33,109 bases of DNA from an uncultured Pelagibacteraceae bacterium (GCA_902617625.1 CACMXJ010000010.1:1-33109); one strand, 5' to 3'. Shown: positions 7,991-17,456, counted from the first letter of the stretch. Notes: generated by a model from the letters alone, not told the origin. A program made the numbers and translations.

Positions 7991-9170
7991 TTAGTTTAAA
8001 GCTTTTATACCAGGTAACTCTTTTCCTTCAAGATATTCTAAAAATGCTCCACCGGCGGTTGAAATAAAATTAAAATCTTCTGTTAATTTTATTTTATTAA
8101 TAAGAGCTATTGTATCTCCACCTCCTACAACTGAGTAAATTGAGTTATTTTTATTTTTTTTTGAGATAGTTTTTGCAATTTCGTAACTACCATTAGCAAA
8201 ATTTGGATTTTCAAAATAACCTGCCGGTCCATTCCAAAGAACTGTTTCACTATTTTCAATAATATTCTTTATCTTATTTAATGTCTTAGGACCAATATCT
8301 AGAATAATGTCATCATGTTTAATATTATATAGTTCTTTGATTTGAGGTTCATCATCTAAATTTTTTCCGATCGAAACATCTTCCGGGAAAACAATTTTAC
8401 ATGGATGATTTTCCAAGGTTTCAAAAATTTCTTTAATCATTAGGTCGCAATTTTCTTCTTTAATTGATTTACCTATTTGGTTTCCTTTGTATTGAATAAT
8501 GTTGTTAGCCATCCCACCAACAATGATAATATTATCAAATTTAGATATTAAATTTTTGATTATTCCGATTTTGGTTGAAATTTTTGATCCCCCAATAATA
8601 CAAGTGATTGGTTTTTTGATTTCTGAAGTAACTTTTTTTAAAGCACTAATCTCTGTTTCTAACTGTAATCCTGCAAAAGAGGGAAGAAATTCGGTAATTT
8701 TACTTACGGAGGCGTGGGATCTGTGAGAGCAAGAAAAAGCATCATTCACATATAAATCAGCAAGCTTAGCTAAATGTTGTGCAAAGTTAGTGTCGTTTTT
8801 TTTCTTCTTCCTCATAGAACCTAATATTCTCTAAAAAAACTATTTGATCGTTCATATCTTTAAACAAATCTTCTTTTTTTAATTTAAATATATTATCTTT
8901 AATCAATCTAATTTTTTTGTTTATTTTTTTTTCTATATTTTCACAAATAGGTTTAAGTGAGAGATCGGTATTCACTTTGCCATTTGGTCGTCCTACATGA
9001 GAAATTATTATAATTTTTGATTGTTTTTTAATTAAAAAATTTATGATTGGAATAATCTTATTTATTCTTGTTTCATCAGTAATTACTCTATTCTTCAATG
9101 GAACATTCAAATCCAATCTTAATAAAACTTTTTTTTTATCAAGATTTTCTTGGTCTTTTATATTATTCAT
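7991..9170 (-). pseudogene. pgk: Phosphoglycerate kinase, frameshifted at an 8-A run
   Basis: The N-terminal part (9170 down to 8787) has LLRLDLNVPLKN, ISHVGRPNGK and FLENIRFYEEEE. The C-terminal part (from about 8815 down to 7991) continues with NDTNFAQHLAKLADLYVNDAFS, ITCIIGGSKISTKIG, WNGPAGYFE and YSVVGGGDTIALI, ending GGAFLEYLEGKELPGIKAL. On the coding strand the joint is a run of eight A (8796-8803). With seven A the frames join as EEEEKNDTNF and give about 392 residues, the normal size. Pgk converts 1,3-bisphosphoglycerate and ADP to 3-phosphoglycerate and ATP. The break is most likely a sequencing error. Its start overlaps the gap stop by 1 base (TAATG). Confidence 0.9.
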
Positions 9171-10168
9171 TAGGAAATTTTATGAAGATACTCAGCTATA
9201 TCGCACATCCTATTTGAAAAACCCCATTCATTGTCATACCAAGCTGAGATTTTTCCCATATTCTTATCAACCACATTTGTCAAACTTGTATCGATAATTG
9301 ATGAGGCAGGATTATGATTGAAATCAATTGAAACAAGCTTTTCTTTTGTGATTTCAATAATTTTGTTTTTTTTACTAAAATTCTCAAATGCTGAATTTAT
9401 TTTTTCAATACTTAAATCTTTTTTTGTACAAAAAACAAGTTCGATTAAAGAAACATTTGGGATTGGCACTCTCATTGCCACACCTTCTAACTTTCCTTTT
9501 AGGGAAGGAATTATTTCACCTATAGCTTTTGACGCTCCAGTAGAAGTTGGCACAATTGATTGACTAGCAGATCTAGCTCTTCTAAGGTCTTTATGTGAAT
9601 TATCTAAAATTCTTTGATCACTGGTAAATGCATGTATCGTTGTCATAAAACCTTTTTCTATTCCGAAATTTTCATTTAAAATATGTGCGACTGGCGCTAG
9701 GCAATTTGTTGTGCAAGATGCAGCAGAAACAATTTTATCTTCTCTTTTCAATTCAGAATGGTTTACTCCAAAAACAATAGTTTTATCTGCATCTTTACAT
9801 GGAGCTGAGACAATCACTTTTTTCGCTCCATTATTAAGATGTGGTTGTAACTTATCTTTTGAATTAAATTTTCCTGTACACTCAAACACGTAATCAACAC
9901 CATATTTTTTCCAATTAATTTTTTTTAAATCTGTTTCTTGACCAAAAGAAATTTTGTCTTTATTTACAATAAGATTATTTTCATCATAGCTTATATCAGC
10001 TTTAAATTTTCCATGAATTGAATCATATTTTAAAAGAGTCGAGCATGTTTCAGAATTTGTTCTATTATTAATATGTACAATTTCTATTTTTTTATTTCCC
10101 TCGTAAATAGACCGAAGAATCATTCTTCCTATTCTCCCCATTCCATTAATACCAATTTTTATTTTCAT
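9170..10168 (-). CDS. gap: Glyceraldehyde-3-phosphate dehydrogenase, type I
   Basis: This 332-residue enzyme has the Rossmann motif [15 protein letters not shown] (about 6-20), the catalytic cysteine C152 in [12 protein letters not shown], the substrate motif [17 protein letters not shown], and the C-terminal [12 protein letters not shown]. The cofactor-selecting loop reads HINNRTN, where NAD-specific enzymes usually have IND-L-T. The aspartate that binds the adenine ribose is therefore asparagine (N35), followed by arginine (R36), which may widen specificity toward NADP(H). It overlaps the tkt stop by 4 bases (ATGA) and abuts pgk. It interconverts glyceraldehyde 3-phosphate and 1,3-bisphosphoglycerate. 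Length is normal. Confidence 0.97.
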   Translation of the reverse strand: MKIKIGINGMGRIGRMILRSIYEGNKKIEIVHINNRTNSETCSTLLKYDSIHGKFKADISYDENNLIVNKDKISFGQETDLKKINWKKYGVDYVFECTGKFNSKDKLQPHLNNGAKKVIVSAPCKDADKTIVFGVNHSELKREDKIVSAASCTTNCLAPVAHILNENFGIEKGFMTTIHAFTSDQRILDNSHKDLRRARSASQSIVPTSTGASKAIGEIIPSLKGKLEGVAMRVPIPNVSLIELVFCTKKDLSIEKINSAFENFSKKNKIIEITKEKLVSIDFNHNPASSIIDTSLTNVVDKNMGKISAWYDNEWGFSNRMCDIAEYLHKIS

Positions 10169-12096
10169 AATTTTTCTTTAATTCTTTTTACAATACTCTC
10201 GGAATTTAACTTGAAATGGTCATAAATTTTTTTATATGGTGCGCTTTTTCCAAAATCGTTAATTCCAAAATTTAGTCCATTTGTACCAGTATATTTTTTC
10301 CAATAACTCGTTTCAGAGGCCTCTATAGATACTACTAATTCAGTTTCGCCTAATATTTTGTCTTTGTAATCTTCACTTTGATGATCAAATATTTTTTGAC
10401 AAGGCATTGATATGATTTTGGAATAAATACCATCTGTGGCTAATTTATGACCCACATCACTTGCTAAACTTGTTTCAGACCCAGTTGCTAAAATTGTTAC
10501 ACTTATATTATCTCCTGTTCTCAAAACTTCATAAGCACCCAAAGACGATTTATTTTTGAGAGAATTTTCAAGTCTAATAGGATTGACACCTTGTCTGGTT
10601 AGCGAAATTACACTTGGAGTATTATTACTTTCAAGAGCCAACTGCCAACACTCAAAAGTTTCAATGGTATCAGAAGGTCTAAAAACATTTAAATTTGGAA
10701 TTGATCTTAAACTTGTTAACTGTTCAATTGGCTGATGAGTTGGACCATCCTCACCTAAGCCGATAGAGTCATGAGTAAAAACATAAATTACTTGTTGTTT
10801 CATCATCGCAGCTAGTCTGATAGATGGTTTACAGTAGTCACTAAATATTAGAAAAGTTCCACCATAAGGAATTAGGCTACTGTGTAAGGCTATTCCATTC
10901 ATTATTCCACACATCGCGTGCTCTCTTACTCCATAATGAATATAATTTCCTGAAAAATCCCCAGGTTTGATTATTTTATGATCTTTAGTTTTAGTATTAT
11001 TTGATCCAGCTAAATCAGCCGAGCCTCCAATTAAGTTAGGAAATTTTGCAATAATATTTAAAAATATTTCAGAGGATTTCCTTGTAGCAATTGGTTTTGT
11101 ATTTTTAAAATATTCAATTTTTGCTTTTTCAATTAATTTTTTTAATGAGTGAAAATCTTTTGAAACTGGGAATTTAAGTTTATATTTCTCAGACCTTTGT
11201 GAGGCTTTTTTTCCAATTTTTCTCCATTCATTTAATAATTCAGTTGGAATTTTGAATGGCTCATATTTCCATTTTAATTTTTTTCTAACCAGTTTTATTT
11301 CTTCATCACCTAATGGACTTCCGTGAGATGAAGCCTTACCACCTTTGTTTGGAGATCCATAACCGATTGTTGTTTTACATGAAATTGCGATAGGTTTTTT
11401 TGATTTCTGAGCTTTTTTTAAAGCTTTAGATATTTCTTTGAAATCATGACCATTAATTCTTAAGTAGTCCCATCCGTAGCTCTTAAATCTTTTTTCGTGA
11501 TCGTCTGAAACAGCTAAATTAGTGGGACCATCAATTGATATAGAATTATTATCAAATAATAAAATAAGATTCTTTAATTTTAAATGTCCAGCTAAGCTTA
11601 ATGCCTCGTGACTAATACCTTCCATTAAGCATCCGTCACCAGCAAGAACATAAGTTTTATGATTGATCCTTTTTTTCCCTAATTGTTTTTTTAAAATTTC
11701 CTCTGATATTGCAAACCCAACTGCATTAGAGACTCCTTGTCCCAATGGACCTGTAGTGGTCTCAATACCAGTATTTGGATGATATTCAGGATGTCCAGCA
11801 CATATGGACTCCAATTGTCTAAAATTTTTAATATCATTTAAAGAAACACTTTTGTAACCAGTTAAATAAAGAAGAGAGTAAAGCAACATTGATCCATGCC
11901 CAGCAGACAGAACAAATCTATCTCTATTAATCCAGCTAGGATTTTTTGGATTAAATTTTAAAAAATCTTTAAAAAATACTGTAGCAACATCTGCCATTCC
12001 CATTGGCATCCCAGGGTGACCTGAGTTTGCTTTTTGAACAGCATCAATTGAGAGAAATCTAATACAATTTGCTAATTCTTTATAAAATTTACTCAA
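10165..12096 (-). CDS. tkt: Transketolase
   Basis: This 643-residue thiamine-diphosphate enzyme has the N-terminal [35 protein letters not shown], the thiamine-binding [33 protein letters not shown] (catalytic glutamate region), and [20 protein letters not shown]. It transfers two-carbon units between sugar phosphates. The start is TTG at 12094-12096; an AGGA five bases upstream on the minus strand supports it, and no ATG is nearby in frame. It heads the minus-strand run tkt-gap-pgk-fba-thiE-efp-suhB and shares a 53-base intergenic region with the divergent coiled-coil gene. Length is typical. Confidence 0.97.
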   Translation of the reverse strand: MSKFYKELANCIRFLSIDAVQKANSGHPGMPMGMADVATVFFKDFLKFNPKNPSWINRDRFVLSAGHGSMLLYSLLYLTGYKSVSLNDIKNFRQLESICAGHPEYHPNTGIETTTGPLGQGVSNAVGFAISEEILKKQLGKKRINHKTYVLAGDGCLMEGISHEALSLAGHLKLKNLILLFDNNSISIDGPTNLAVSDDHEKRFKSYGWDYLRINGHDFKEISKALKKAQKSKKPIAISCKTTIGYGSPNKGGKASSHGSPLGDEEIKLVRKKLKWKYEPFKIPTELLNEWRKIGKKASQRSEKYKLKFPVSKDFHSLKKLIEKAKIEYFKNTKPIATRKSSEIFLNIIAKFPNLIGGSADLAGSNNTKTKDHKIIKPGDFSGNYIHYGVREHAMCGIMNGIALHSSLIPYGGTFLIFSDYCKPSIRLAAMMKQQVIYVFTHDSIGLGEDGPTHQPIEQLTSLRSIPNLNVFRPSDTIETFECWQLALESNNTPSVISLTRQGVNPIRLENSLKNKSSLGAYEVLRTGDNISVTILATGSETSLASDVGHKLATDGIYSKIISMPCQKIFDHQSEDYKDKILGETELVVSIEASETSYWKKYTGTNGLNFGINDFGKSAPYKKIYDHFKLNSESIVKRIKEKL

Positions 12097-12149
12097 ATTT
12101 ATCCTGTCTAGACTTAGAAGATTCTATTTAATAATATAAACATATATAT

Positions 12150-12473
12150 ATGAATTCTATTCTTGAAAAAGAAAAAAAGCTTAATATCGCATTGGCGAAA
12201 CTAAAAAATTTAAACCTAGAGGATCCAAATATAAAAAAAAATATTAAAATTCTGGGAGAGCAAAAAAATCAATTAGAAATTGAAAAATCCGAATTAGAGA
12301 AAAAATATAATACTTTAGCAGACGAGCATGATAATTTATCAAAAAAACTAGAGGAATTACAAAATAGAGAAAAAATTGAAGAAAAAAAAAGATTAGAATT
12401 TTCGGAAAAAATAGATGAATTAAACCAAGAAACCAATACTTTAATGGACGAAATCGATAAATGGCAAACGTAA
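12150..12473 (+). CDS. Small coiled-coil protein upstream of zapA (DUF4164-like)
   Basis: This is 107 residues of almost continuous predicted coiled coil, rich in Lys, Glu, Asn and Leu, with heptad-like spacing from about residue 5 to 100 and no cysteine, signal peptide or membrane segment. I do not recognise a catalytic motif. Alphaproteobacteria often carry a short coiled-coil gene of the DUF4164 type just before zapA, and this one overlaps zapA by 13 bases. It is therefore likely to be made together with ZapA, and a role near the division ring is a reasonable but unproven guess. It is divergent from tkt across 53 bases, which must hold promoters for both directions. Confidence 0.7.
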   Translation: MNSILEKEKKLNIALAKLKNLNLEDPNIKKNIKILGEQKNQLEIEKSELEKKYNTLADEHDNLSKKLEELQNREKIEEKKRLEFSEKIDELNQETNTLMDEIDKWQT

Positions 12474-12904
12474 GAATAAAATTCAATGGCAAAGAGTTTT
12501 TGTTGTCATGTGATGATGGGCAAGAAGAACATCTTGAAGAATTACTAATACAAATTAATCAAAAGTTTAACGACTTAAAAAATGATTTAGGAAATATTGG
12601 TGAAAATAAACTTTTACTGATTACTGCAGTTAAAGTGATGGATGAATATCATGAAACCAAAAAAAAAGTTGAACAGAAAAAAATTGAAATAAAAGAGCTT
12701 TCAAATAAATTTAGAGAATTAAAATCATTAGTATATGAATACAGAGATAGAAAAGAGGAAGAAATTAAAAATTTGAATAAAAATCACGTTGAATTAAAAG
12801 ATAAAATTGAGCTTAATCAAAAACATTATGAAAAGTTAATTGATACAGCTGCAGATGAGATTTTAAATTTCGTAGAAAAAGCAAGTATAGATAAAATATC
12901 TTAA
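12461..12904 (+). CDS. zapA: Cell division protein ZapA
   Basis: This 147-residue protein has an N-terminal ZapA globular domain (MANVRIKFNGKEFLLSCDDG, then QEEHLEELLIQINQKFNDLK and KLLLITAVKVMDEY) and a long C-terminal coiled coil from about residue 70 to 130. ZapA bundles FtsZ filaments at the division site. It is longer than the roughly 100-residue E. coli protein because of the extended coil. The start overlaps the preceding coiled-coil gene by 13 bases. The next gene, fau, follows after 9 bases; in many alphaproteobacteria 6S RNA lies between these two genes, but there is no room for it here. Confidence 0.85.
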   Translation: MANVRIKFNGKEFLLSCDDGQEEHLEELLIQINQKFNDLKNDLGNIGENKLLLITAVKVMDEYHETKKKVEQKKIEIKELSNKFRELKSLVYEYRDRKEEEIKNLNKNHVELKDKIELNQKHYEKLIDTAADEILNFVEKASIDKIS

Positions 12905-12913
12905 TAGAATTTT

Positions 12914-13447
12914 GTGAACAAATCTCAAATTAGAAAAAAAATCTTAAAAATAAGGAAACAAAAAAAAATTAAAAAATTTACTTTTAATTTTGATTTAATT
13001 ACGAATATTTTAAAAAGAAAAAAGATTCTGGGTAAAATAATTGGTGGCTATTACCCATATAATTATGAAGTAGACATTTTACAAATCTTAGAAAAATTTG
13101 AAAAGAAAAAATTTATTATAACATTGCCAAAAATAAAGAAAAACTCGCAAATGAACTTCTTTCAATGGTCAACAAATGATCCTTTAGTTATAAATAAATT
13201 TGGAATACCAGAACCAATTTCAAAAATGGTGAAATATCCAGATGTTTTATTAGTACCTCTTGTAGCGTTTGACAAAAATTTTAACAGGATTGGTTATGGT
13301 GGAGGATTTTACGATAGGTATATAAACAAAATTAGAAAACGAAAAAGGGTGCTAACAATTGGATTTGCTTACTCTTTTCAAAAAGTAAAAAAAATACCAA
13401 CTAATAATTATGATATTGGTTTAGATTTTATTATAACGAACAAATAG
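12914..13447 (+). CDS. fau: 5-formyltetrahydrofolate cyclo-ligase
   Basis: This 177-residue enzyme converts 5-formyltetrahydrofolate to 5,10-methenyltetrahydrofolate with ATP. Evidence is the basic N-terminus KSQIRKKILKIRKQ, the YYPYNYEVDI segment, LVPLVAFDKNFNRIGYGGGF followed by YDRYI (the ATP and substrate loop near 132-142), and the zapA-fau gene order common in alphaproteobacteria. The start is GTG at 12914. It is a little short for the family (about 185-200) but complete. It links to folP further along in one-carbon metabolism. Confidence 0.92.
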   Translation: MNKSQIRKKILKIRKQKKIKKFTFNFDLITNILKRKKILGKIIGGYYPYNYEVDILQILEKFEKKKFIITLPKIKKNSQMNFFQWSTNDPLVINKFGIPEPISKMVKYPDVLLVPLVAFDKNFNRIGYGGGFYDRYINKIRKRKRVLTIGFAYSFQKVKKIPTNNYDIGLDFIITNK

Positions 13448-13453
13448 TTTTAT

Positions 13454-14296
13454 ATGAAAATTTTATTTTTAGGTGATGTTGTTGGACTATCTGGATGCAG
13501 AAAGATAACTAATGATCTATTAGGTCAAATTAAAAAAAAAGATGTCGATTTTGTAATAATAAATGGTGAGAATGCTGATGATACTGGCGTGGGTTTAACC
13601 AAAGAAATTTGTCAAAATTTTTTTGATAACGGAGTTGATGTTATTACAACTGGAAATCATGTTTGGGATCAAAAAGATATAATGAATTTTATTGATAAGG
13701 AGAACAGATTGTTAAGACCGAAAAATCTATTTGAACCTGCTCCTGGTAGAGGATTTGAGATTTATAAAACAAAAAAAAATTACAAAATAGGAGTTTTAAA
13801 TTTAATGGGAAATGTCTTTATGAAGAAGTGTGATGATGTTTTTAAAATTTCAAAAGATTTTTTAGCAAAATATAACTTGAAAAAAGATTATGATTTTCTG
13901 ATTGTTGATTTCCATGGAGAAATTACGAGTGAAAAAAATGCTATTGGTCATTATTTTGATGGAAAAGCAACACTTGTTATTGGAACTCACACTCACATAC
14001 CTACTAATGATGCAAGAGTTTTAAAAAATGGTACTGCTTACCAAACAGATGCAGGAATGTGTGGAGATTATGATTCAGTCATAGGTATGAATAAAGATAA
14101 TTCTATTAATAGATTTATGAAAAAGGATTCAATTAAACATTTTCCAGCTATTGGAGAAGCTTCTTTGAGTGGAGTTATAGTTAATTGTAATTTAGAAACT
14201 GGCTTAGCAGATAGTATAGAAAGTTATATATTTGGAGGTCTTTTAAAAAAATACTTAATCTTTTTATGGCAGGACATTCTCATTGGGCAGGCATAA
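13454..14296 (+). CDS. ymdB: YmdB-like metallophosphoesterase (TIGR00282 family), C-terminus probably altered by a frameshift
   Basis: This calcineurin-fold phosphodiesterase has metal-binding motifs in order: FLGDVVG (about 4-10), INGENADD (about 36-43), TTGNHVWDQKD (about 66-76), VDFHGE (about 152-157), and GTHTHIPTNDARV (about 178-190). Bacillus YmdB hydrolyses cyclic nucleotides and affects gene expression and development; the role here is unknown. As read it is 280 residues and overlaps yebC by 31 bases in another frame. Removing one A from the seven-A run at 14245-14251 gives an end GGLLKNT and a stop at about 14256, for roughly 267 residues, closer to the family length. The last 14 residues shown are therefore doubtful. 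Confidence 0.85.
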   Translation: MKILFLGDVVGLSGCRKITNDLLGQIKKKDVDFVIINGENADDTGVGLTKEICQNFFDNGVDVITTGNHVWDQKDIMNFIDKENRLLRPKNLFEPAPGRGFEIYKTKKNYKIGVLNLMGNVFMKKCDDVFKISKDFLAKYNLKKDYDFLIVDFHGEITSEKNAIGHYFDGKATLVIGTHTHIPTNDARVLKNGTAYQTDAGMCGDYDSVIGMNKDNSINRFMKKDSIKHFPAIGEASLSGVIVNCNLETGLADSIESYIFGGLLKKYLIFLWQDILIGQA

Positions 14297-14988
14297 AACA
14301 CAAAAAAGGTAAAGCCGATAAACTAAGATCAAAAATCTTTTCAAAACTATCTAAAGAGATTACTGTGGCTGCTAAGCTAGGGGATAAAGATCCAGCAATG
14401 AACTCAAGATTGCGTTCCGCAGTGCAAGCTGCTAGGTCAGCAAATATGCCTAAAGATAATATAGCTAGGGCTATAGATAAGTCTTCAATGAGCAATCAGT
14501 TAAATTTTGAAAATTTGAGATATGAAGGTTTTGGGCCTGATAGAGTTGCTGTTATAGTTGAGACTTTGACTGATAATAAAAATAGAACTGCTTCGAATAT
14601 AAGAAAAATTTTTCAAAAATCAGGAGGAAGTTTAGGAACTCAAGGTTCAGCATCACATAATTTTGCTCAATTAGGTGTAATTAAAATTGATAAAAAAGAG
14701 ATTTCAGATGAGGATATTTTAGAACTTGCTATTGAGGCTGGTGCAAATGAGTGTAAATCAGATGAAGAATTTCATGAGATACAGTGTTCAACAAATGATA
14801 TTTACAATGTTAAAAAAGAGTTGGAGAAAAAAATAAGTAATTTTATTTCGACAGGGATAGAGTGGGTGCCTTTAAATGCTGTAGAAATTTCAGAGGAGAA
14901 AAAAAAGGAATTGATTAGTTTTTTTGAGACATTAGAAAATGATGACGATGTACAAAATATTTATTCAAATGTTAAATTTTCAAATTAG
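14266..14988 (+). CDS. yebC: YebC/PmpR (TACO1) family regulatory protein
   Basis: This 240-residue protein begins MAGHSHWAGIKHKKGKADK, the signature of the YebC family, followed by PAMNSRLRSAVQAARSANMP, EGFGPDRVAVIVETLTDNKNRT and SGGSLGTQGSASHNF. The family is described both as DNA-binding regulators and, for the mitochondrial TACO1 branch, as a translation factor that helps ribosomes through difficult residues. It lies directly upstream of the RuvC-fold resolvase gene, the usual alphaproteobacterial order. Length is normal. The start is fixed by the strongly conserved N-terminus and lies inside the end of the ymdB frame as currently read. Confidence 0.96.
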   Translation: MAGHSHWAGIKHKKGKADKLRSKIFSKLSKEITVAAKLGDKDPAMNSRLRSAVQAARSANMPKDNIARAIDKSSMSNQLNFENLRYEGFGPDRVAVIVETLTDNKNRTASNIRKIFQKSGGSLGTQGSASHNFAQLGVIKIDKKEISDEDILELAIEAGANECKSDEEFHEIQCSTNDIYNVKKELEKKISNFISTGIEWVPLNAVEISEEKKKELISFFETLENDDDVQNIYSNVKFSN

Positions 14989-14997
14989 ATACAGGAT

Positions 14998-15491
14998 ATG
15001 CTTATAATTGGTATAGATCCAGGTATTTCGGGCTCAATTTGTTTTTTTGAAGATGGAAAAATTATAGAAGTAATTGAAATGCCAGTGATGACAGAGGGTA
15101 AAAAAAATAAAAAACAAGTTAATGGTGCCCAAATTTATAACGAATTTTTAAAAAAAAATTAATAATAAAGATAATGATGTTAGAGTTGTGATAGAACAAG
15201 TTTCTGCAATGCCAGGACAAGGGGTAACTAGTATGTTTAATTTTGGTCAGTCTTATGGGATTTTAAAAGGAATATGTTCTGCAATGCAACTACCAATGTT
15301 TTTCGTAAGACCAGCTAAATGGAAAAAATATTTTAACTTAATTAATTCTCAAAAAGATGCTAGCAGAACTAGAGCAATTGAAATTTTTCCTTATTTTTCA
15401 ACACAACTTTCAAAAAAAAAAAGACTCTAACAAAGCTGATGCTATTCTAATTGCAAGTTTTTACTATGAAACTCACCAAAAAGAGGATTAA
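14998..15491 (+). pseudogene. RuvC-fold Holliday junction resolvase (MOC1/phage-RuvC-like), two frameshifts
   Basis: Three overlapping frames join into a 163-residue protein after removing one A from the nine-A run at 15150-15158 and one from the eleven-A run at 15412-15422. RuvC-fold acids are present at D7 (IIGIDPG), E66 (VVIEQVSAMPGQG), D142 and D147 (KKKDSNKADAIL). The TGYG motif of standard RuvC after DPG is replaced by ISGSICFF, and the blocks AMPGQGVTSMFNFGQSYG, FFVRPAKWKK and KDASRTRAIEIFP resemble phage-type RuvC and the plastid resolvase MOC1. Resolvases of this fold cut four-way DNA junctions. It occupies the place where alphaproteobacteria carry ruvC-ruvA-ruvB, but ruvA and ruvB are absent. 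Confidence 0.8.
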
Positions 15492-15543
15492 TCATAGATT
15501 TTTGAAGTCAAATTCATGACACATTTAAGTGTGAGAAGACCTT

Positions 15544-16219
15544 ATGGAAGCTGATATTTCATCACAAGCAGTCGGACTCGCATCAAGCGCTGACTTTTCA
15601 CTTATGAACTTATTTATAAGGGCAGATATAATTGTAAAATCAGTAATTATCATTCTTATTGCATGCTCAGTTTATTCATGGGCAGTAATCATTGAAAAAT
15701 TTAAAATTGTTTAAAAAAATAAATCAAAGTTCAGAAGAATTTGAAACTAAGTTTTGGAATTCTAAATCTGCAGAGTCTTTTTACAATAATCTTCCAGGAA
15801 ATATAAATGATCCAATGGCTCTTATTTTTAAAGATGCTATGCAAAATCTTCTTAAAAGAAGATCTAAAACAGATTTGAATGCTAGAATGACTTCAATGTT
15901 AGAAACCGGGATAGAAAAACAAATGTCTAAAATTACAAAGGGATTTACTTTTTTGGCAACTGTGGGATCAACTGCACCTTTTATAGGATTATTTGGGACT
16001 GTTTGGGGTATAATGAATTCTTTTCAATCTATCGCAATTTCAAGGAATACTAGTTTAGCGATTGTAGCGCCTGGAATTGCAGAAGCTCTTTTTGCTACAG
16101 CATTGGGTTTATTGGCAGCTATTCCTGCGGTAATCGCATACAACAAATTTAATAACGACTCCTTAAAATATTCGCAAAAATTAGAAAACTTTTCTAAAAG
16201 ATTTTTAACAATTATCTAG
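15544..16219 (+). pseudogene. tolQ: TolQ proton channel subunit, frameshifted near residue 51
   Basis: The start ATG at 15544 encodes a periplasmic N-terminus and the first helix (ADIIVKSVIIILIACSVYSW) and then stops early at 15709-15711. The rest continues in the next frame with KLFKKINQSSEEFETKFW, TVGSTAPFIGLFGTVWGIM (the conserved MotA/TolQ/ExbB segment) and IVAPGIAEALFATALGLLAA. Removing one A in 15695-15706 (a five-A or a four-A run) restores about 224 residues, the normal length. TolQ with TolR forms the inner-membrane motor that powers Tol-Pal. The break is likely a sequencing error. It follows the resolvase by 52 bases and precedes tolR by 1 base. Confidence 0.88.
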
Positions 16220-16220
16220 A

Positions 16221-16638
16221 ATGGCATTTAAGTTTAATCGTTCATCAAAAGAACCAATGAGTGAAATTAATGTAACACCATTCGTAGATGTGATGTTAGT
16301 ATTATTGATTATCTTTATGGTCACAGCACCTCTATTGACAGTAGGGGTTCAAGTTGATTTACCAGAAAGTTCAGCAGACTCCCTTCCAGAGGAACAAGAA
16401 CCTTTAACGTTAACAATAAATTCAAAAGGCGAAATTTTTATACAAGAGTCAAAAGTTGAATATGAAAAAAATTATCGCGAAAGTGTTAGCAGTCTCAAAA
16501 AATCGGACTGATACAAGAATTTATGTAAGAGGGGATAAAACTATTAATTACGGCAGAGTTCTTGAAATAATGGGTTTACTTTCAGGTTCAGGATTTACTA
16601 AAGTAGCTTTAATTTCAGAACCATATAAAGAAAGGTAA
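16221..16638 (+). pseudogene. tolR: TolR, frameshifted at a 7-A run
   Basis: The N-terminal part has MSEINVTPFVDVMLVLLIIF, a single membrane helix carrying the conserved proton-path aspartate D23, then VDLPESSADSLPE and TINSKGEIFIQESKVEYEK. The frame is lost at the seven-A run 16465-16471. With six A it continues IIAKVLAVSKNRTDTRIYVRG, GRVLEIMGLLSGSGFTKVALI and ends at 16638, giving 138 residues, normal for TolR. The periplasmic domain contacts peptidoglycan and the motor. The ATG at 16456 that opens the second frame is not a real start. Confidence 0.9.
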
Positions 16639-16645
16639 TTTTTCT

Positions 16646-17456
16646 GTGAATAGGAGTATAGTAATTTCCTCTGTTCTACACCTATTTATTATTTTTTTAA
16701 CAGCAATGAGCCTTCCTTTTTTAGCAAAAAAAACCAATTGATCTTCCTCCAATTGTTTCAGTTGAATTAATTCAAATTACTGAAAAAACAAATATTCCAT
16801 TTGCACCAAAGGCGAAAAAAATAATTGAAAAAGTGAAAGAAAAAGAAAAAAAATTAGTATCAGAACAAGCTCCACCTAAAAAAGTTAAGAAAATTAAGCC
16901 TGATGCTGTTCCAATGCCAGAGGACAAAGTAAAAAAAGTTGAAAAAATAAAAGAGGATAAACAAAACCCTGAAAAAATTGACAATGAGGTAAAGCAAGTT
17001 TCTGAATTTGAAAAAGAGGAATTATTTGATCCAAATAATATTGCAGCTCTGATTGACAAATCTAAAGAGAACAAAGCAGAGACTTTAAAGAAAAATCCAG
17101 ATTTAAGCCAAGACCAAAATAAAAATTTTGAGAATACAGGGTTGTCATTAAGTGAAGAAGATGCATTAAAAGCGCAAATTTTTGGATGTTGGAGTATTCC
17201 GCTCGGATTACCATATAATGAAAATTTACTTGTCAGAATAAAACTTGAATTAAAGCCAGATGGATCAGTGATTAAGTCTGAAATTTTAGATCATGCTAGG
17301 ATGAATAAACCAGGGCAGGGGTTTTATAAAGTATTAGCAGAAAGTGCTTTAAGAGCTATCAAATTGTGTCAGCCTTTGAGAGTTCCTAGCACTGGTTATG
17401 AAAGATGGAAGGAATTGCAATTAAATTTTGATGCAAGAGAAATGTTAGAGGGTTAG
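16646..17456 (+). pseudogene. tolA: TolA/TonB-like energy-transducing protein, frameshifted at an 8-A run
   Basis: A GTG at 16646 begins a short N-terminus and one membrane helix (SIVISSVLHLFIIFLTAMSL) before the frame breaks at the eight-A run 16726-16733. With seven A it continues KKPIDLPPIVSVELIQI and then a long Lys/Glu/Pro-rich periplasmic linker (about 45-150). The C-terminal domain follows with IFGCWSIPLGLPYNENLLVRIK, LKPDGSVIKSEILDH and ESALRAIKLCQPLRVP, typical of TolA domain III. The repaired length is 269 residues. TolA links the TolQR motor to TolB and Pal. Position between tolR and tolB supports the call. Nothing else in the protein is damaged. Confidence 0.85.

Noticed and set aside
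12097..12149. Named divergent promoters between tkt and the coiled-coil gene
   Set aside because: Promoters must exist here, but the A+T-rich sequence gives many equal -10-like matches and no clear -35.
15492..15543. Promoter for tolQ between the resolvase and tolQ
   Set aside because: TTGAAG at 15502 has no good -10 box at the right distance, so the evidence is too weak to list.
16456..16638. Separate 60-residue gene inside tolR
   Set aside because: It is the second half of TolR after the frame break; its homology continues directly from the first half.
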